Assembly (NCBI GenBank): GCA_934098345.1
Contig: CAKONX010000028.1
Span: 1 to 14,453 of the forward strand
Reading direction: 5' to 3'
DNA: 14,453 bases
From: an uncultured Bacilli bacterium
GTDB lineage: Bacteria; Bacillota_I; Bacilli_A; RF39; UBA660
Shown: positions 4,913-12,918 of the stretch, piece by piece
Layout of the letters: each line of letters begins with the position of its first letter
Numbering within the stretch: the stretch's first letter is position 1
Made by a program: the position numbers and the translations under genes
The notes under the pieces: model-generated
What the model was told of the DNA's origin: nothing
Database searches by the model: none
Seen by the model: only the letters and a program-made list of their open reading frames with translations

Positions 4913-7066
4913 TTATTCCTTAATTAAACTTAAATTTACTTTACCTTTTTCAAGATCAATTGCATCAACATAGCATTTAACTATGTCTCCAACATTTAAA
5001 ATATCATTTGGATTTTTTACAAATTGTTTGCTCATTTTAGATATATGAATCAAACCATCATCATGAAGCCCAATATCAACAAATGCTCCAAATGATGCTA
5101 CATTTCTAACTGTACCTTCTAATTCCATACCTATTTTTAAGTCTTCTATATGTAAAATATCACTTTTTAAAATTGGTGTTTCTAAACTATCACGTGGATC
5201 TAAACCTGGAGTAAGAAGTTCTTTAACTATATCATTTAATGTATATTCATCTGTATTTAAAATATTCGTATACTCTTTTACATCAATACTTTGTAATTTA
5301 TTTTTAAAACTTTCTTCATTTATATTTTGAATATCTAAATTCAATTTATTCAATAAATTTGAAGTTGTTTCATAACTTTCAGGATGGATTCCAGTCTTAT
5401 CATAAGCATTATTTCCATCAGGTATCCTTAAGAAACCAATACATTGTTCATAAACTTTAGGACTAATGCCTTTAATATTTTTTATTTCTTCACGGTTAGA
5501 AATTTTATGCTTTTCTTTATAATCATATATTTTATCAATTGTTGTTTTAGTTAAACCAGAAATATATTTTAATATGCTTTTTGAAGCCGTATTTACATTT
5601 ACTCCAACTTCATTAACCACTTTAGATACAGTGAAATCTAGATTCCCAGATAATTCTTTTTGATTAACATCATATTGATATTCACCAACACCAATACTTT
5701 TAGGATCAATTTTTACAAGTTCAGAAAGTGGATCTTGTATTCTTCTTGCAATTGATACTGCACTTCTTTTTTCAACTTCTAAATCAGGAAATTCTTCAAT
5801 AGCTAGTTTAGATGCAGAATATACAGATGCTCCTGCTTCTGAAGTAATAACATATTTACAATTTAAGTTATATTCTTTTATTAACTCAGCACAAAACTTT
5901 TCAGATTCTCTTGAAGCTGTTCCATTACCTATAGAAATTATATCTACTTTATATTTTTCAACTAAATTTTTAACTATTTCTTTATATTTTTTTAATTCAC
6001 TTTCACTTATATTTTTTAAAAATGGTTTTATAACACATGAATCCATGTATGTACCATTTTGATCAACTACAGCTAATTTACAACCATTAATATATCCTGG
6101 ATCAAATCCTAAAACAATCATTCCTTTTATTGGTCTAGTTAAAAGTAAATGTTCTAAGTTAACTCCAAAATTTTCTATTGCTAAAGCAGCAGCTTTTTCA
6201 GTTAATTCACTTCTTATTTCTCTTTCAACACTTGGAATAATTAATCTTTTTAAAGCATCTTTAATTGTATCTTCTATAATTGAACATACAAAAGATTTAT
6301 CATTTTTAATGATTTTTCGTTTTAAGTTAGCTATAATTTCATCCATGGAAAAATCAAGATTCACATTTAATATTTTTTCTTTTTCTCCTCTATTTATAGC
6401 AAGTACTCTATAATGTTTAATATATTTAACAGGTTCTGAAAAATTATAATACATTTCAAATGTTTTCTTTGGATCCTCGGCATTCTTCTTTATTTCAGAT
6501 ACAATTAGACCATTATTATAAATATAGTTTCTAATCCATTTACGGTAAGATGCATTGTCACTTATCCATTCAGCTATAATATAACATGCATTTGTAATTG
6601 CATCTTCCGTAGTCTTAACTTTATCATTAATATATTTTTTAGCCATATCTTCTAATGATCCTGTTGTTGGAAATGCCATAATCATTTTAGCAAGTGGTTC
6701 AAGTCCCATATTAATTGCTTCACTTGCTTTAGTTTTTTTCTTTTCTTTATATGGTCGATATAAATCTTCTACTTCAGTAAGCTTAGAGCAACCTAAAATT
6801 TGTTGTTTTAACTCTTCTGTTAACATTCCCTTTTCATCTATTAATCTAATAACAGCTTCTTTTCTATCTAAAAGATTATTATAGTATGTATATAAATCAT
6901 TGATGCTTTTTATTTGGTTTTCATCTAATGCGCCTGTTGCTTCTTTTCTATATCTTGCGATAAAAGGAATAGTTGCTCCTTCATTAAACAGATTTAAAAC
7001 CGTTTTTATTTGATTTATGGTTATATTTAAATCTCTTGCTAATTCACTAATTACTAATTCGTTCAT
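4913..7066 (-). CDS. tex: Tex family RNA-binding transcription accessory protein
   Basis: The 717-residue product is close to the usual 720-780 for Tex, a cytosolic nucleic-acid-binding protein related to eukaryotic Spt6. The domain order is canonical. The helical N-terminal region (1-200) includes ATIPFIARYRKEATGALDE and the EDLYRPYKEKKKTKA segment. A YqgF-like RNase H fold starts at VLGFDPG and includes GNGTASRE and EAGASVYSAS. Helix-hairpin-helix repeats follow (LTKTTIDKIYDYK to KGISPKVYEQCIGFLRI). A C-terminal S1 domain covers about 643-717 (GTVRNVASFGAFVDIG, DGLIHIS). The start ATG is 10 bases after the stop of the diguanylate cyclase gene, with TAGGAAC as ribosome binding site overlapping that stop. 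It is last in a three-gene transcript from 10913. Its exact role in Bacilli is poorly defined. Confidence 0.96.
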   Translation of the reverse strand: MNELVISELARDLNITINQIKTVLNLFNEGATIPFIARYRKEATGALDENQIKSINDLYTYYNNLLDRKEAVIRLIDEKGMLTEELKQQILGCSKLTEVEDLYRPYKEKKKTKASEAINMGLEPLAKMIMAFPTTGSLEDMAKKYINDKVKTTEDAITNACYIIAEWISDNASYRKWIRNYIYNNGLIVSEIKKNAEDPKKTFEMYYNFSEPVKYIKHYRVLAINRGEKEKILNVNLDFSMDEIIANLKRKIIKNDKSFVCSIIEDTIKDALKRLIIPSVEREIRSELTEKAAALAIENFGVNLEHLLLTRPIKGMIVLGFDPGYINGCKLAVVDQNGTYMDSCVIKPFLKNISESELKKYKEIVKNLVEKYKVDIISIGNGTASRESEKFCAELIKEYNLNCKYVITSEAGASVYSASKLAIEEFPDLEVEKRSAVSIARRIQDPLSELVKIDPKSIGVGEYQYDVNQKELSGNLDFTVSKVVNEVGVNVNTASKSILKYISGLTKTTIDKIYDYKEKHKISNREEIKNIKGISPKVYEQCIGFLRIPDGNNAYDKTGIHPESYETTSNLLNKLNLDIQNINEESFKNKLQSIDVKEYTNILNTDEYTLNDIVKELLTPGLDPRDSLETPILKSDILHIEDLKIGMELEGTVRNVASFGAFVDIGLHDDGLIHISKMSKQFVKNPNDILNVGDIVKCYVDAIDLEKGKVNLSLIKE

Positions 7067-7076
7067 AATGTTCCTA

Positions 7077-9269
7077 CTACTTTCTTATTGTACTTTTACG
7101 ATGTTTTTTAGCTTCATATAAATATTTATCTGCCTCGTTTATAATGGCAGCAATTTTTATATCTTCACTAGATATAAAATCATAATATCCAATTGATGTC
7201 TCTATGAAATAAGGTTTATTACATCCATCATTAAACTTTTTAAACGTGTTTTTTATACTGGTTTCAACATTTAAATCATTTTTAGGATTAACTACAAAAA
7301 TGGATACAAATTCATCTCCACCGGTCCTTGAAACAATGGCATTCTTAGGTAGTGATGCAACTATAAGTTTAGCTGCATTAGAAATTGCATAATCTCCTTC
7401 ATTATGTCCAAAAGTATCATTTATCTCTTTTAAATGATCTAAATCACAAAAAACAACTTCAATTTTCTTATCTTTATTAGTTTTTATTAATTCCATTGAT
7501 TTTTCTATAAAGCCACGACGATTATATATTTTGGTTAATTCATCATATAAACTTAGATTATTTAAAATTTCATTTTTTTCTTGAATTAATTTAAGTGTTT
7601 TCTTTAAATCATTTTTAGCTTTTAATTCGCTTTTGCGCATTTCTTCTATGTAAAGCATTGTACCTATTTGGGCACATAATAACTTTATCGGATTTATTAA
7701 GGATAAATCTGTTTCACAAACTATAAAACCATAATACTTTTCATTTGATGCAAGTGAAAAACCATAACAGAATGTACCTGATTCATTATCTATCAAATTC
7801 TTTGTATACACTCTTTGTCTTTTTTCATTTGCTTTAAAGATTTTAGTTGTTTTTGAATTATAATAAGCAGCCAAATAAGCATTTTTAATGGCTTGGTTAT
7901 CAAAAAGATATATATATGATGACTTAACACCCATTTCTTTTAATTCAACAAATACCTTGTCAAACATTTCTGTTCTTGTAAGTTGATTGTTAATCATTTT
8001 CCTACTTATGAGAGAAATATTAGTTATTTTATCAAATCTTGACTGATTTTCAGAAGTAATCGTATTTGTTATATAATTAAAATACCAAGTTTGTAAGCTA
8101 TATAAAATAGAAATACTTTTTTCTTTAATAGTTTGATCTGATACAAAACTAGCATAATTCTTTAATGCTGCTGTAAAATAAGCAAAAACATCGTTAAAAT
8201 TTGTTATTGCTGGATGATCATCATTTAATATAGCATTTTTAATATAATAAACGATCTCATCCACTGTGTATTCGGTTTTAATTCGTTTTAATACATTTGT
8301 AGAAATTCTTTTTAATAATTTCAAATCTATATTTGAGCGACTATTTATTGCACTTTCCTTAATAAAATAATCTATTATTTCATCTTCGCTTAGTTTTTTT
8401 AGATCATGAGTTGACTTTACTTCTTTTCTACAGCCACATGATTTTCTTATAAATAATTCTGTATCTAAAGAAATAAATTCACTTGTTCCATTTAAAATCA
8501 TGTTATGAACTTCTCTTGTAGACTCGTACCCTATCTTTATTGGATCTTGTGATATAGTAGTCAAAGCTGGATGGGCAATAGATGATTTATACATATCATC
8601 AAATCCAGTTATACCAATATCTTTACCTATCTTAAAGCCTAATTGTTCAAGTATTGGATAACTTGCTAAAGCCATAGTATCATTAGCAAAAGCAATAGCA
8701 TCTACATTTTTATTTCTTTTTATTAATTGTTTTAATGATCTTTCGATATTTTCACTGAAATTTCCATATGCAATCATATTATTACTTACAGTTAATCCAT
8801 ATTTTTCCATAGTTTCAATGTAAGCATCTAATCTTTCCATACTATCATAGCTATCTCTAGGTCCAGAAACATATAGAATATTTTTATATTTATGATCAAT
8901 GATTAAATGCTCAATGCACTTTGACATTCCTTTTTTGTTATCAACAATTAAATTTGATTTATTTGGAACTTTATAATTATCTTGTACAATTACATATGGT
9001 ATGTCTTTAAATTTGTCTAAAAATTTTTGACCATCAATACTGTTTTTAAAAGAAATGAACGAACCATATATAATGATAAGTCCATCTATTCCCATAAATT
9101 TATATGAATCAAATACTCGATCAGATAAAGGCTTAGAAGGCGTAGTTAATACAAGTGTTACTACATTAATTCCCTTTTCTAATGCATACTTATTTACTCC
9201 TTGAGTTATGTCATATTCAAAATTAGGATTTATATTTCCAAGAATTAAACCTATAGTTATTTTTTTCAT
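7077..9269 (-). CDS. LacI-type ligand sensor fused to a GGDEF diguanylate cyclase
   Basis: The 730-residue protein has three parts. Residues 1-275 are a LacI/GalR-type sugar-binding domain (KKITIGLILGNINPNF, FANDTMALASYPILEQLGFKIGKD, ITGFDD at 220-225, HPALTTISQDP), closing with SCGC (277-280). The middle part (about 285-565) is helical with a GAF-like segment. The C-terminus is a GGDEF domain starting at LYDELTKIYNRRGF, with the intact signature RTGGDEF (648-654) and ETSIGYY. It should make cyclic di-GMP from two GTP in response to a bound small molecule. There is no helix-turn-helix, signal peptide or membrane segment, so the sensor is cytosolic and is not a repressor. No RxxD inhibitory site precedes GGDEF. 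It starts 11 bases after the upstream stop with AAAGGTGA. The stop is TAG, the only non-TAA stop here. The ligand is unknown. Confidence 0.9.
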   Translation of the reverse strand: MKKITIGLILGNINPNFEYDITQGVNKYALEKGINVVTLVLTTPSKPLSDRVFDSYKFMGIDGLIIIYGSFISFKNSIDGQKFLDKFKDIPYVIVQDNYKVPNKSNLIVDNKKGMSKCIEHLIIDHKYKNILYVSGPRDSYDSMERLDAYIETMEKYGLTVSNNMIAYGNFSENIERSLKQLIKRNKNVDAIAFANDTMALASYPILEQLGFKIGKDIGITGFDDMYKSSIAHPALTTISQDPIKIGYESTREVHNMILNGTSEFISLDTELFIRKSCGCRKEVKSTHDLKKLSEDEIIDYFIKESAINSRSNIDLKLLKRISTNVLKRIKTEYTVDEIVYYIKNAILNDDHPAITNFNDVFAYFTAALKNYASFVSDQTIKEKSISILYSLQTWYFNYITNTITSENQSRFDKITNISLISRKMINNQLTRTEMFDKVFVELKEMGVKSSYIYLFDNQAIKNAYLAAYYNSKTTKIFKANEKRQRVYTKNLIDNESGTFCYGFSLASNEKYYGFIVCETDLSLINPIKLLCAQIGTMLYIEEMRKSELKAKNDLKKTLKLIQEKNEILNNLSLYDELTKIYNRRGFIEKSMELIKTNKDKKIEVVFCDLDHLKEINDTFGHNEGDYAISNAAKLIVASLPKNAIVSRTGGDEFVSIFVVNPKNDLNVETSIKNTFKKFNDGCNKPYFIETSIGYYDFISSEDIKIAAIINEADKYLYEAKKHRKSTIRK

Positions 9270-9280
9270 ATTTTCACCTT

Positions 9281-10885
9281 TTAGTATACCTTTGTTATCT
9301 CAATGATTTCATTTTTGTTTTTATTAACATAGCCTATTTCAAGTTTATCACCAGTTGTTACATATGGAAGAGAATCACTTGTTTTAATTGAAACTTTATA
9401 TTTTTTATTATTTTCATCTATTATATAAAAATATGTGTTTCCATCTATTGTTACTGATGTAATCTTTTTTACAATTATTGATGCTTTTTCTAATAAAGTA
9501 TTTCCTACTTCAGTACCAAAACTTGATAAGTAATTTTGGGCTGATATTTCTATACCTTTTGCGGCATCCGTTACTACAACTTTTTGATAATCTTCAACAT
9601 CAACAAATCCGTACATTTTAACTAAACCTGCTGCGTCTTTTAGACTTACTAAATATGTTGGACGATTATTTAAATTAATAAGTAATGGAAATGTTGATTT
9701 ATAACCCATTTGTTGTACTTGTCCTTCGGCTGATGCCATCGCGCTATATTCTTCAGCACCTGCTACAGGGTAATATGTTGTTTTACCAGTTCTCATATTA
9801 GAAAGAATAAAACCTAAATTAGATTCATCGCTTAATACAGAAGTTATTCCTGTATATAAATAAATATCATCATTTAAAGCTAAATAATTATAACCTTCAG
9901 TTGTATTAACAACATTTTTTTGGCCAAATATACTATTTAAGAATCCATTCTTATATGTTCCCCAGTTATCGACTTGTTCAATAATTAAACTTGCATTATA
10001 GGCATTATCAACCCATGAAGGAATTTCATCAACATTATATTTTTTAGCATCCCCAGTAACTGGATTAAGAATTACAACTCCTGTTACCTTAGTTTTCATA
10101 TTTATACCTGTATATTTGTATGTTGGAGTTATCCAATAAGGAGTTCCTTCATTATCAATTTCAAATTTTGAATCACCAAATATAGTTGTAGGATATAAAA
10201 ATCTTAGTTTTCTTGTTAATTTCTCATTAAAAAGTGCGCTTGGCATATAACGCATACCTTTATCTAGTTTAGTAAGTTTTGCTTCTCCATTAACAGAATT
10301 TACAGTTATATAGGCGTTGATTCCATTTTTTCTATTAGTTATCCATTTAATAAAGCCATCATATTCTAGAGGAGTAACTCTAAGAATTTCATTATTGAAA
10401 TTAATTTGAGTATATTGATCACTTACATAATATTGAGATACATATTCGTTCATTTGCCCCATAACTCTATCACCTAATTTTTGACTTGAGTCACGATCAA
10501 GTAATGGTATTGATTTAAAATCAACTTCTTTTACATCTTCTAAAAAATTATTAGATTCATCAATTGTAATTCTTTTTGAATAGCTTTTAGCATTAAAAAG
10601 AGGTGAACATACAAAATTTATTAAAAGAATTCCTACAACAATTATTAACACACTTGTAAATACAATATATGCACTTTTTGGTACATTTATATTAACACCA
10701 GACATGTTAATAATTTTATAATCCCTTTTTGAAAAAAATAAGTTTGCTACTCCATATACAAATAATAAAACAATTACAAATAGCCAAAAAGCTATTGAAG
10801 TTATATTAATTGGTGGTAAATAAATATAAAAAATAAAAAAGCCAATTAATAAAGTTGTTAAAACACTTAAAATAGTTTGTTTCAT
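9281..10885 (-). CDS. unrecognised membrane protein with large C-terminal ectodomain
   Basis: The 534-residue product has three transmembrane segments (about 6-25, 29-51 and 72-94) and then some 440 residues. By the positive-inside rule (SKRDYK between the second and third segments) this large part is outside. It is dense in conserved-looking motifs: FEIDNEGTPYWITPTY (241-256), GVVILNPVTGDAKKY (269-283), IPSWVDNAY (288-296), DIYLYTGITSV (340-350), RTGKTTYYPVAGAEEYSAM (365-383) and TYLVSLKDAAGLVKMYGFV (410-428). The pattern 'VxxxxVTGDAKxY' recalls PepSY-like repeats. The last 65 residues look like an OB-type beta barrel. I cannot name the family. ATG follows AAAGGAGA, and an extended -10 promoter lies at 10913-10921. 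It leads the operon with the diguanylate cyclase and tex. Confidence 0.8.
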   Translation of the reverse strand: MKQTILSVLTTLLIGFFIFYIYLPPINITSIAFWLFVIVLLFVYGVANLFFSKRDYKIINMSGVNINVPKSAYIVFTSVLIIVVGILLINFVCSPLFNAKSYSKRITIDESNNFLEDVKEVDFKSIPLLDRDSSQKLGDRVMGQMNEYVSQYYVSDQYTQINFNNEILRVTPLEYDGFIKWITNRKNGINAYITVNSVNGEAKLTKLDKGMRYMPSALFNEKLTRKLRFLYPTTIFGDSKFEIDNEGTPYWITPTYKYTGINMKTKVTGVVILNPVTGDAKKYNVDEIPSWVDNAYNASLIIEQVDNWGTYKNGFLNSIFGQKNVVNTTEGYNYLALNDDIYLYTGITSVLSDESNLGFILSNMRTGKTTYYPVAGAEEYSAMASAEGQVQQMGYKSTFPLLINLNNRPTYLVSLKDAAGLVKMYGFVDVEDYQKVVVTDAAKGIEISAQNYLSSFGTEVGNTLLEKASIIVKKITSVTIDGNTYFYIIDENNKKYKVSIKTSDSLPYVTTGDKLEIGYVNKNKNEIIEITKVY

Positions 10886-10912
10886 TTTATCTCTCCTTTA
10901 TATTGTAGTTTA

Positions 10913-10921
10913 ATTATAGCA
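10913..10921 (-). promoter_or_regulatory. extended -10 promoter of the membrane protein-cyclase-tex operon
   Basis: The minus strand reads TGCTATAAT with no good -35 box. A leader of about 20 bases ends in AAAGGAGA. It lies back to back with the radical SAM promoter in a 77-base intergenic space. Confidence 0.65.
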
Positions 10922-10936
10922 TATATTAAAAATTAA

Positions 10937-10945
10937 TGATATTAT
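10937..10945 (+). promoter_or_regulatory. extended -10 promoter of the radical SAM gene
   Basis: The plus strand reads TGATATTAT, an extended -10 with no recognisable -35. The expected start is about ten bases before the ribosome binding site GGGTGAT (10951-10957), which lies five bases from the ATG. Confidence 0.55.
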
Positions 10946-10962
10946 ATTTTGGGTGATTTAAA

Positions 10963-11889
10963 ATGTATAAATATAGTTTAGATAATAAAAGATATACAAC
11001 TTTAAATTATTTTTATAAAAACAAATTCAAAAAGAAAGTTTTTAAAGTAAGTCTAAATGGAGGATTTTCTTGTCCAAATAAAAAGAATGGTCATGGAGGT
11101 TGCATTTTTTGTTCAAAACTAGGAAGCGGAGACTTTGCTGGAAATGTTAAAGATAATTTAATAACTCAATTTAATGAAGTTAAAGACATAATGTTGAAAA
11201 AGTGGAATGATGCTTACTACATTGGTTATTTTCAAGCAAATACAAATACATATGCACCAATTGAAGAGTTAAAAGAAAAATATGAAACTATTCTTGCTTT
11301 AGATAATGTTATAGGATTATCAATTGCAACTAGAAGTGATGCTATAAGTGATGAAGTTTTAGATTATTTAGAAAAACTAAATAAAAGAACTTTTTTAACA
11401 GTTGAACTAGGTCTTCAATCAATGCATGAAGAAACTTTAAAACTTATTAACCGCGGCCATGATTTAAAAAACTTTGATGAATGTGTAAAAAGACTAAAAG
11501 ATAGAAATATAAGAGTTGTTGCTCATATAATAAATGGTTTACCTTTTGAAAGTAAAGATATGATGATTGAAACAGTAAAACATTTAAATTCATTAAATAT
11601 CGATGGCATTAAAATTCATATGTTACATATTATAAAAGATACACCATTAGAAGAACTTTATAGAAAAACAAATTTTCATGTTCTAACTAAAGAAGAATAT
11701 ATAGATATAGTTATTAATCAATTAGAATATTTAAAACCAGAAATTGTAATAGAAAGAATAACTGGAGATCCAGTAAAAGAAGATTTAGTTGAACCTACAT
11801 GGTTATTAAAAAAGTTTTGTGTTTTAAATGATATAGATAAAGAAATGGTAAAAAGAGATACTTATCAAGGAAAAAGACTTCAAAATTAA
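10963..11889 (+). CDS. radical SAM protein, TIGR01212 family (YtqA/YhcC-like)
   Basis: The 308-residue cytosolic protein has the family's spaced cluster motif: C37, C47 and C50 (CPNKKNGHGGCIFC), with C-x9-C-x2-C spacing rather than the common Cx3Cx2C. These cysteines should bind the 4Fe-4S cluster that cleaves S-adenosylmethionine. Other blocks are YFQANTNTYAP, TVELGLQSMHEETL and GLPFESKDMM, typical of the barrel of YhcC-type proteins. As I recall, the Bacillus subtilis homologue YtqA was assigned to tRNA wobble-uridine (mnm5) modification as MnmL, working with the methyltransferase YtqB/MnmM. No ytqB is seen here, so the same role is inference. ATG follows GGGTGAT. It is a single plus-strand gene ending in a shared bidirectional terminator. 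Confidence 0.92.
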   Translation: MYKYSLDNKRYTTLNYFYKNKFKKKVFKVSLNGGFSCPNKKNGHGGCIFCSKLGSGDFAGNVKDNLITQFNEVKDIMLKKWNDAYYIGYFQANTNTYAPIEELKEKYETILALDNVIGLSIATRSDAISDEVLDYLEKLNKRTFLTVELGLQSMHEETLKLINRGHDLKNFDECVKRLKDRNIRVVAHIINGLPFESKDMMIETVKHLNSLNIDGIKIHMLHIIKDTPLEELYRKTNFHVLTKEEYIDIVINQLEYLKPEIVIERITGDPVKEDLVEPTWLLKKFCVLNDIDKEMVKRDTYQGKRLQN

Positions 11890-11900
11890 TTGAAGTCTTT
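11873..11900. terminator. bidirectional intrinsic terminator between convergent genes
   Basis: AAAGACTTCAA (11873-11883), loop AATTAA and TTGAAGTCTTT (11890-11900) form a perfect 11-pair stem. T-rich tails follow on both strands (TTTTATATTTT after it on plus, TTTTT on minus). The radical SAM stop codon TAA lies in the loop, and the stop of the AAA+ gene begins at the other edge, so one hairpin serves both genes. Confidence 0.9.
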
Positions 11901-12823
11901 TATATTTTGTCAGGATCTATTCCTTCTTTTAATAATACATCTCTGAATATTTCTTTAAATTCAGCAATAGCCTTTTCTTTTGAATCTTCATATATTGCTC
12001 CGGTGTTTTTCATAGCTAAGTATATATGTTTCATTGTTACTGAAGGAGATCCTTCAAATACTGCATAACTGAATGCGCTTGAAATAATCGTTAAACATAT
12101 ATCTGGATATCTACTTTGTACCTCATATATACGTTTATATTCACTCGTATATTTTACTAACCATGTAAATATTTTTTCTTTGAAAAAGTCAGAATAATTT
12201 AATTTTATTCCCATAAGTTTTTCAAATTTAGGAGTTGTTCCCATTAATATTTTTACAACATCTTCACCTTGTGATTCAGCAACATCAATTTTTATAAAAC
12301 GTCTAACAAAAGCTCTATCTCTAAGAATATATTCTTCATACTCTTCACTTGTTGTTGCACCTATCATAAGAATTCTACCTCTATCAAGATATGGTTTTAA
12401 CATGTTAGCAAAGTCAACATCTACAAGATTATTTTTAGAAACTAATAAATGAACTTCATCAATAAATAAAATTGTTTTTTCAACATTATCTAGTTCACTT
12501 AATAATAGTTGTATTTTTGATACTTCTACGCCATCTACAATAATTTTTCCTAAAAGGGCTGGTACATTTATTTTTATTATTTTCCATCCTCTTAATATTG
12601 GTGGAACTTCTTCTTTATTTATTCTATAAGCAAGCCCCTCAACTAAAGCAGTTTTACCTATACCTGGTTTACCAACTAATAAAGCACTTTTATCTGGAGT
12701 TATTAAAGCTAGAATCATTTTATTAATTTCTTCATCTCTAGCTATTGCCGGATTTGTTATATATTCTTTATCAGTTAATACTTCTCCATACATTTTTATA
12801 ATGCTAACATTTTCATTGTTCAT
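11900..12823 (-). CDS. solo AAA+ ATPase resembling ClpB/ClpC first ATPase domain
   Basis: The protein has 307 residues from the ATG at 12823. It matches ClpB/ClpC/ClpA NBD1 without gaps over about 200 residues. Walker A is GKPGIGKT (51-58) and Walker B is LFIDEVH (119-125). Sensor 1 is IGATT (154-158), and arginine fingers are in DRAFVRRF (169-176). The Clp N-domain, middle coiled coil, second ATPase domain and ClpP-binding loop are all missing. The pore loop KYRG reads IVDG (95-98), so the substrate-gripping tyrosine is Val96. Residues 200-307 form a helical lid and tail not seen in Clp. ATP hydrolysis and ring formation look possible; protein threading does not. A longer GTG start at 12835 is unlikely because transcription should begin at about 12833. 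The chosen ATG has GGTGA five bases upstream. The partner is unknown. Confidence 0.82.
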   Translation of the reverse strand: MNNENVSIIKMYGEVLTDKEYITNPAIARDEEINKMILALITPDKSALLVGKPGIGKTALVEGLAYRINKEEVPPILRGWKIIKINVPALLGKIIVDGVEVSKIQLLLSELDNVEKTILFIDEVHLLVSKNNLVDVDFANMLKPYLDRGRILMIGATTSEEYEEYILRDRAFVRRFIKIDVAESQGEDVVKILMGTTPKFEKLMGIKLNYSDFFKEKIFTWLVKYTSEYKRIYEVQSRYPDICLTIISSAFSYAVFEGSPSVTMKHIYLAMKNTGAIYEDSKEKAIAEFKEIFRDVLLKEGIDPDKI

Positions 12824-12839
12824 GACTCTCACCACTTTA

Positions 12840-12848
12840 ATTATAGCA
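12840..12848 (-). promoter_or_regulatory. extended -10 promoter of the AAA+ gene
   Basis: The minus strand reads TGCTATAAT, identical to the promoter at 10913-10921 and followed by the same TTAAA. The start is expected at about 12833, which puts GGTGA and the ATG at 12823 in a leader of only about ten bases. Confidence 0.6.
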
Positions 12849-12867
12849 TGAAGTAAATATTATATAA

Positions 12868-12895
12868 ATAAAATGTATATTATTTTACATTTTAT
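12868..12895. repeat. perfect 10-base inverted repeat, possible operator
   Basis: ATAAAATGTA (12868-12877) and TACATTTTAT (12886-12895) are exact reverse complements separated by eight bases, between two divergent genes. The right arm runs into the probable -10 of the DUF6512 gene, and the left arm is about 20 bases upstream of the extended -10 of the AAA+ gene. The arms repeat at 18 bases centre to centre, consistent with a dimeric regulator, but the region is very AT-rich and chance is possible. Confidence 0.4.
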
Positions 12896-12898
12896 AAT
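12893..12898 (+). promoter_or_regulatory. probable -10 box of the DUF6512 gene
   Basis: TATAAT on the plus strand lies 20 bases before the ATG, with the ribosome binding site AGGTGAT three bases from it. No convincing -35 box or TGn extension is present, so the promoter may need an activator or be weak. Confidence 0.4.
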
Positions 12899-12918
12899 AA
12901 TCTTTAATAGGTGATTAC

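Noticed and set aside
7077..9269. LacI-family transcriptional repressor
   Set aside because: The protein begins directly with the ligand-binding domain; there is no helix-turn-helix and the C-terminus is GGDEF.
10886..10962. Riboswitch or T-box in the longest promoter-bearing gaps
   Set aside because: Leaders are only 10-25 bases long and show no conserved RNA motif.
10963..11889. Radical SAM gene as part of a peptide-maturase (RiPP) cluster
   Set aside because: The C-x9-C-x2-C motif and block order are those of the TIGR01212 family, and no small precursor peptide or exporter is next to it.
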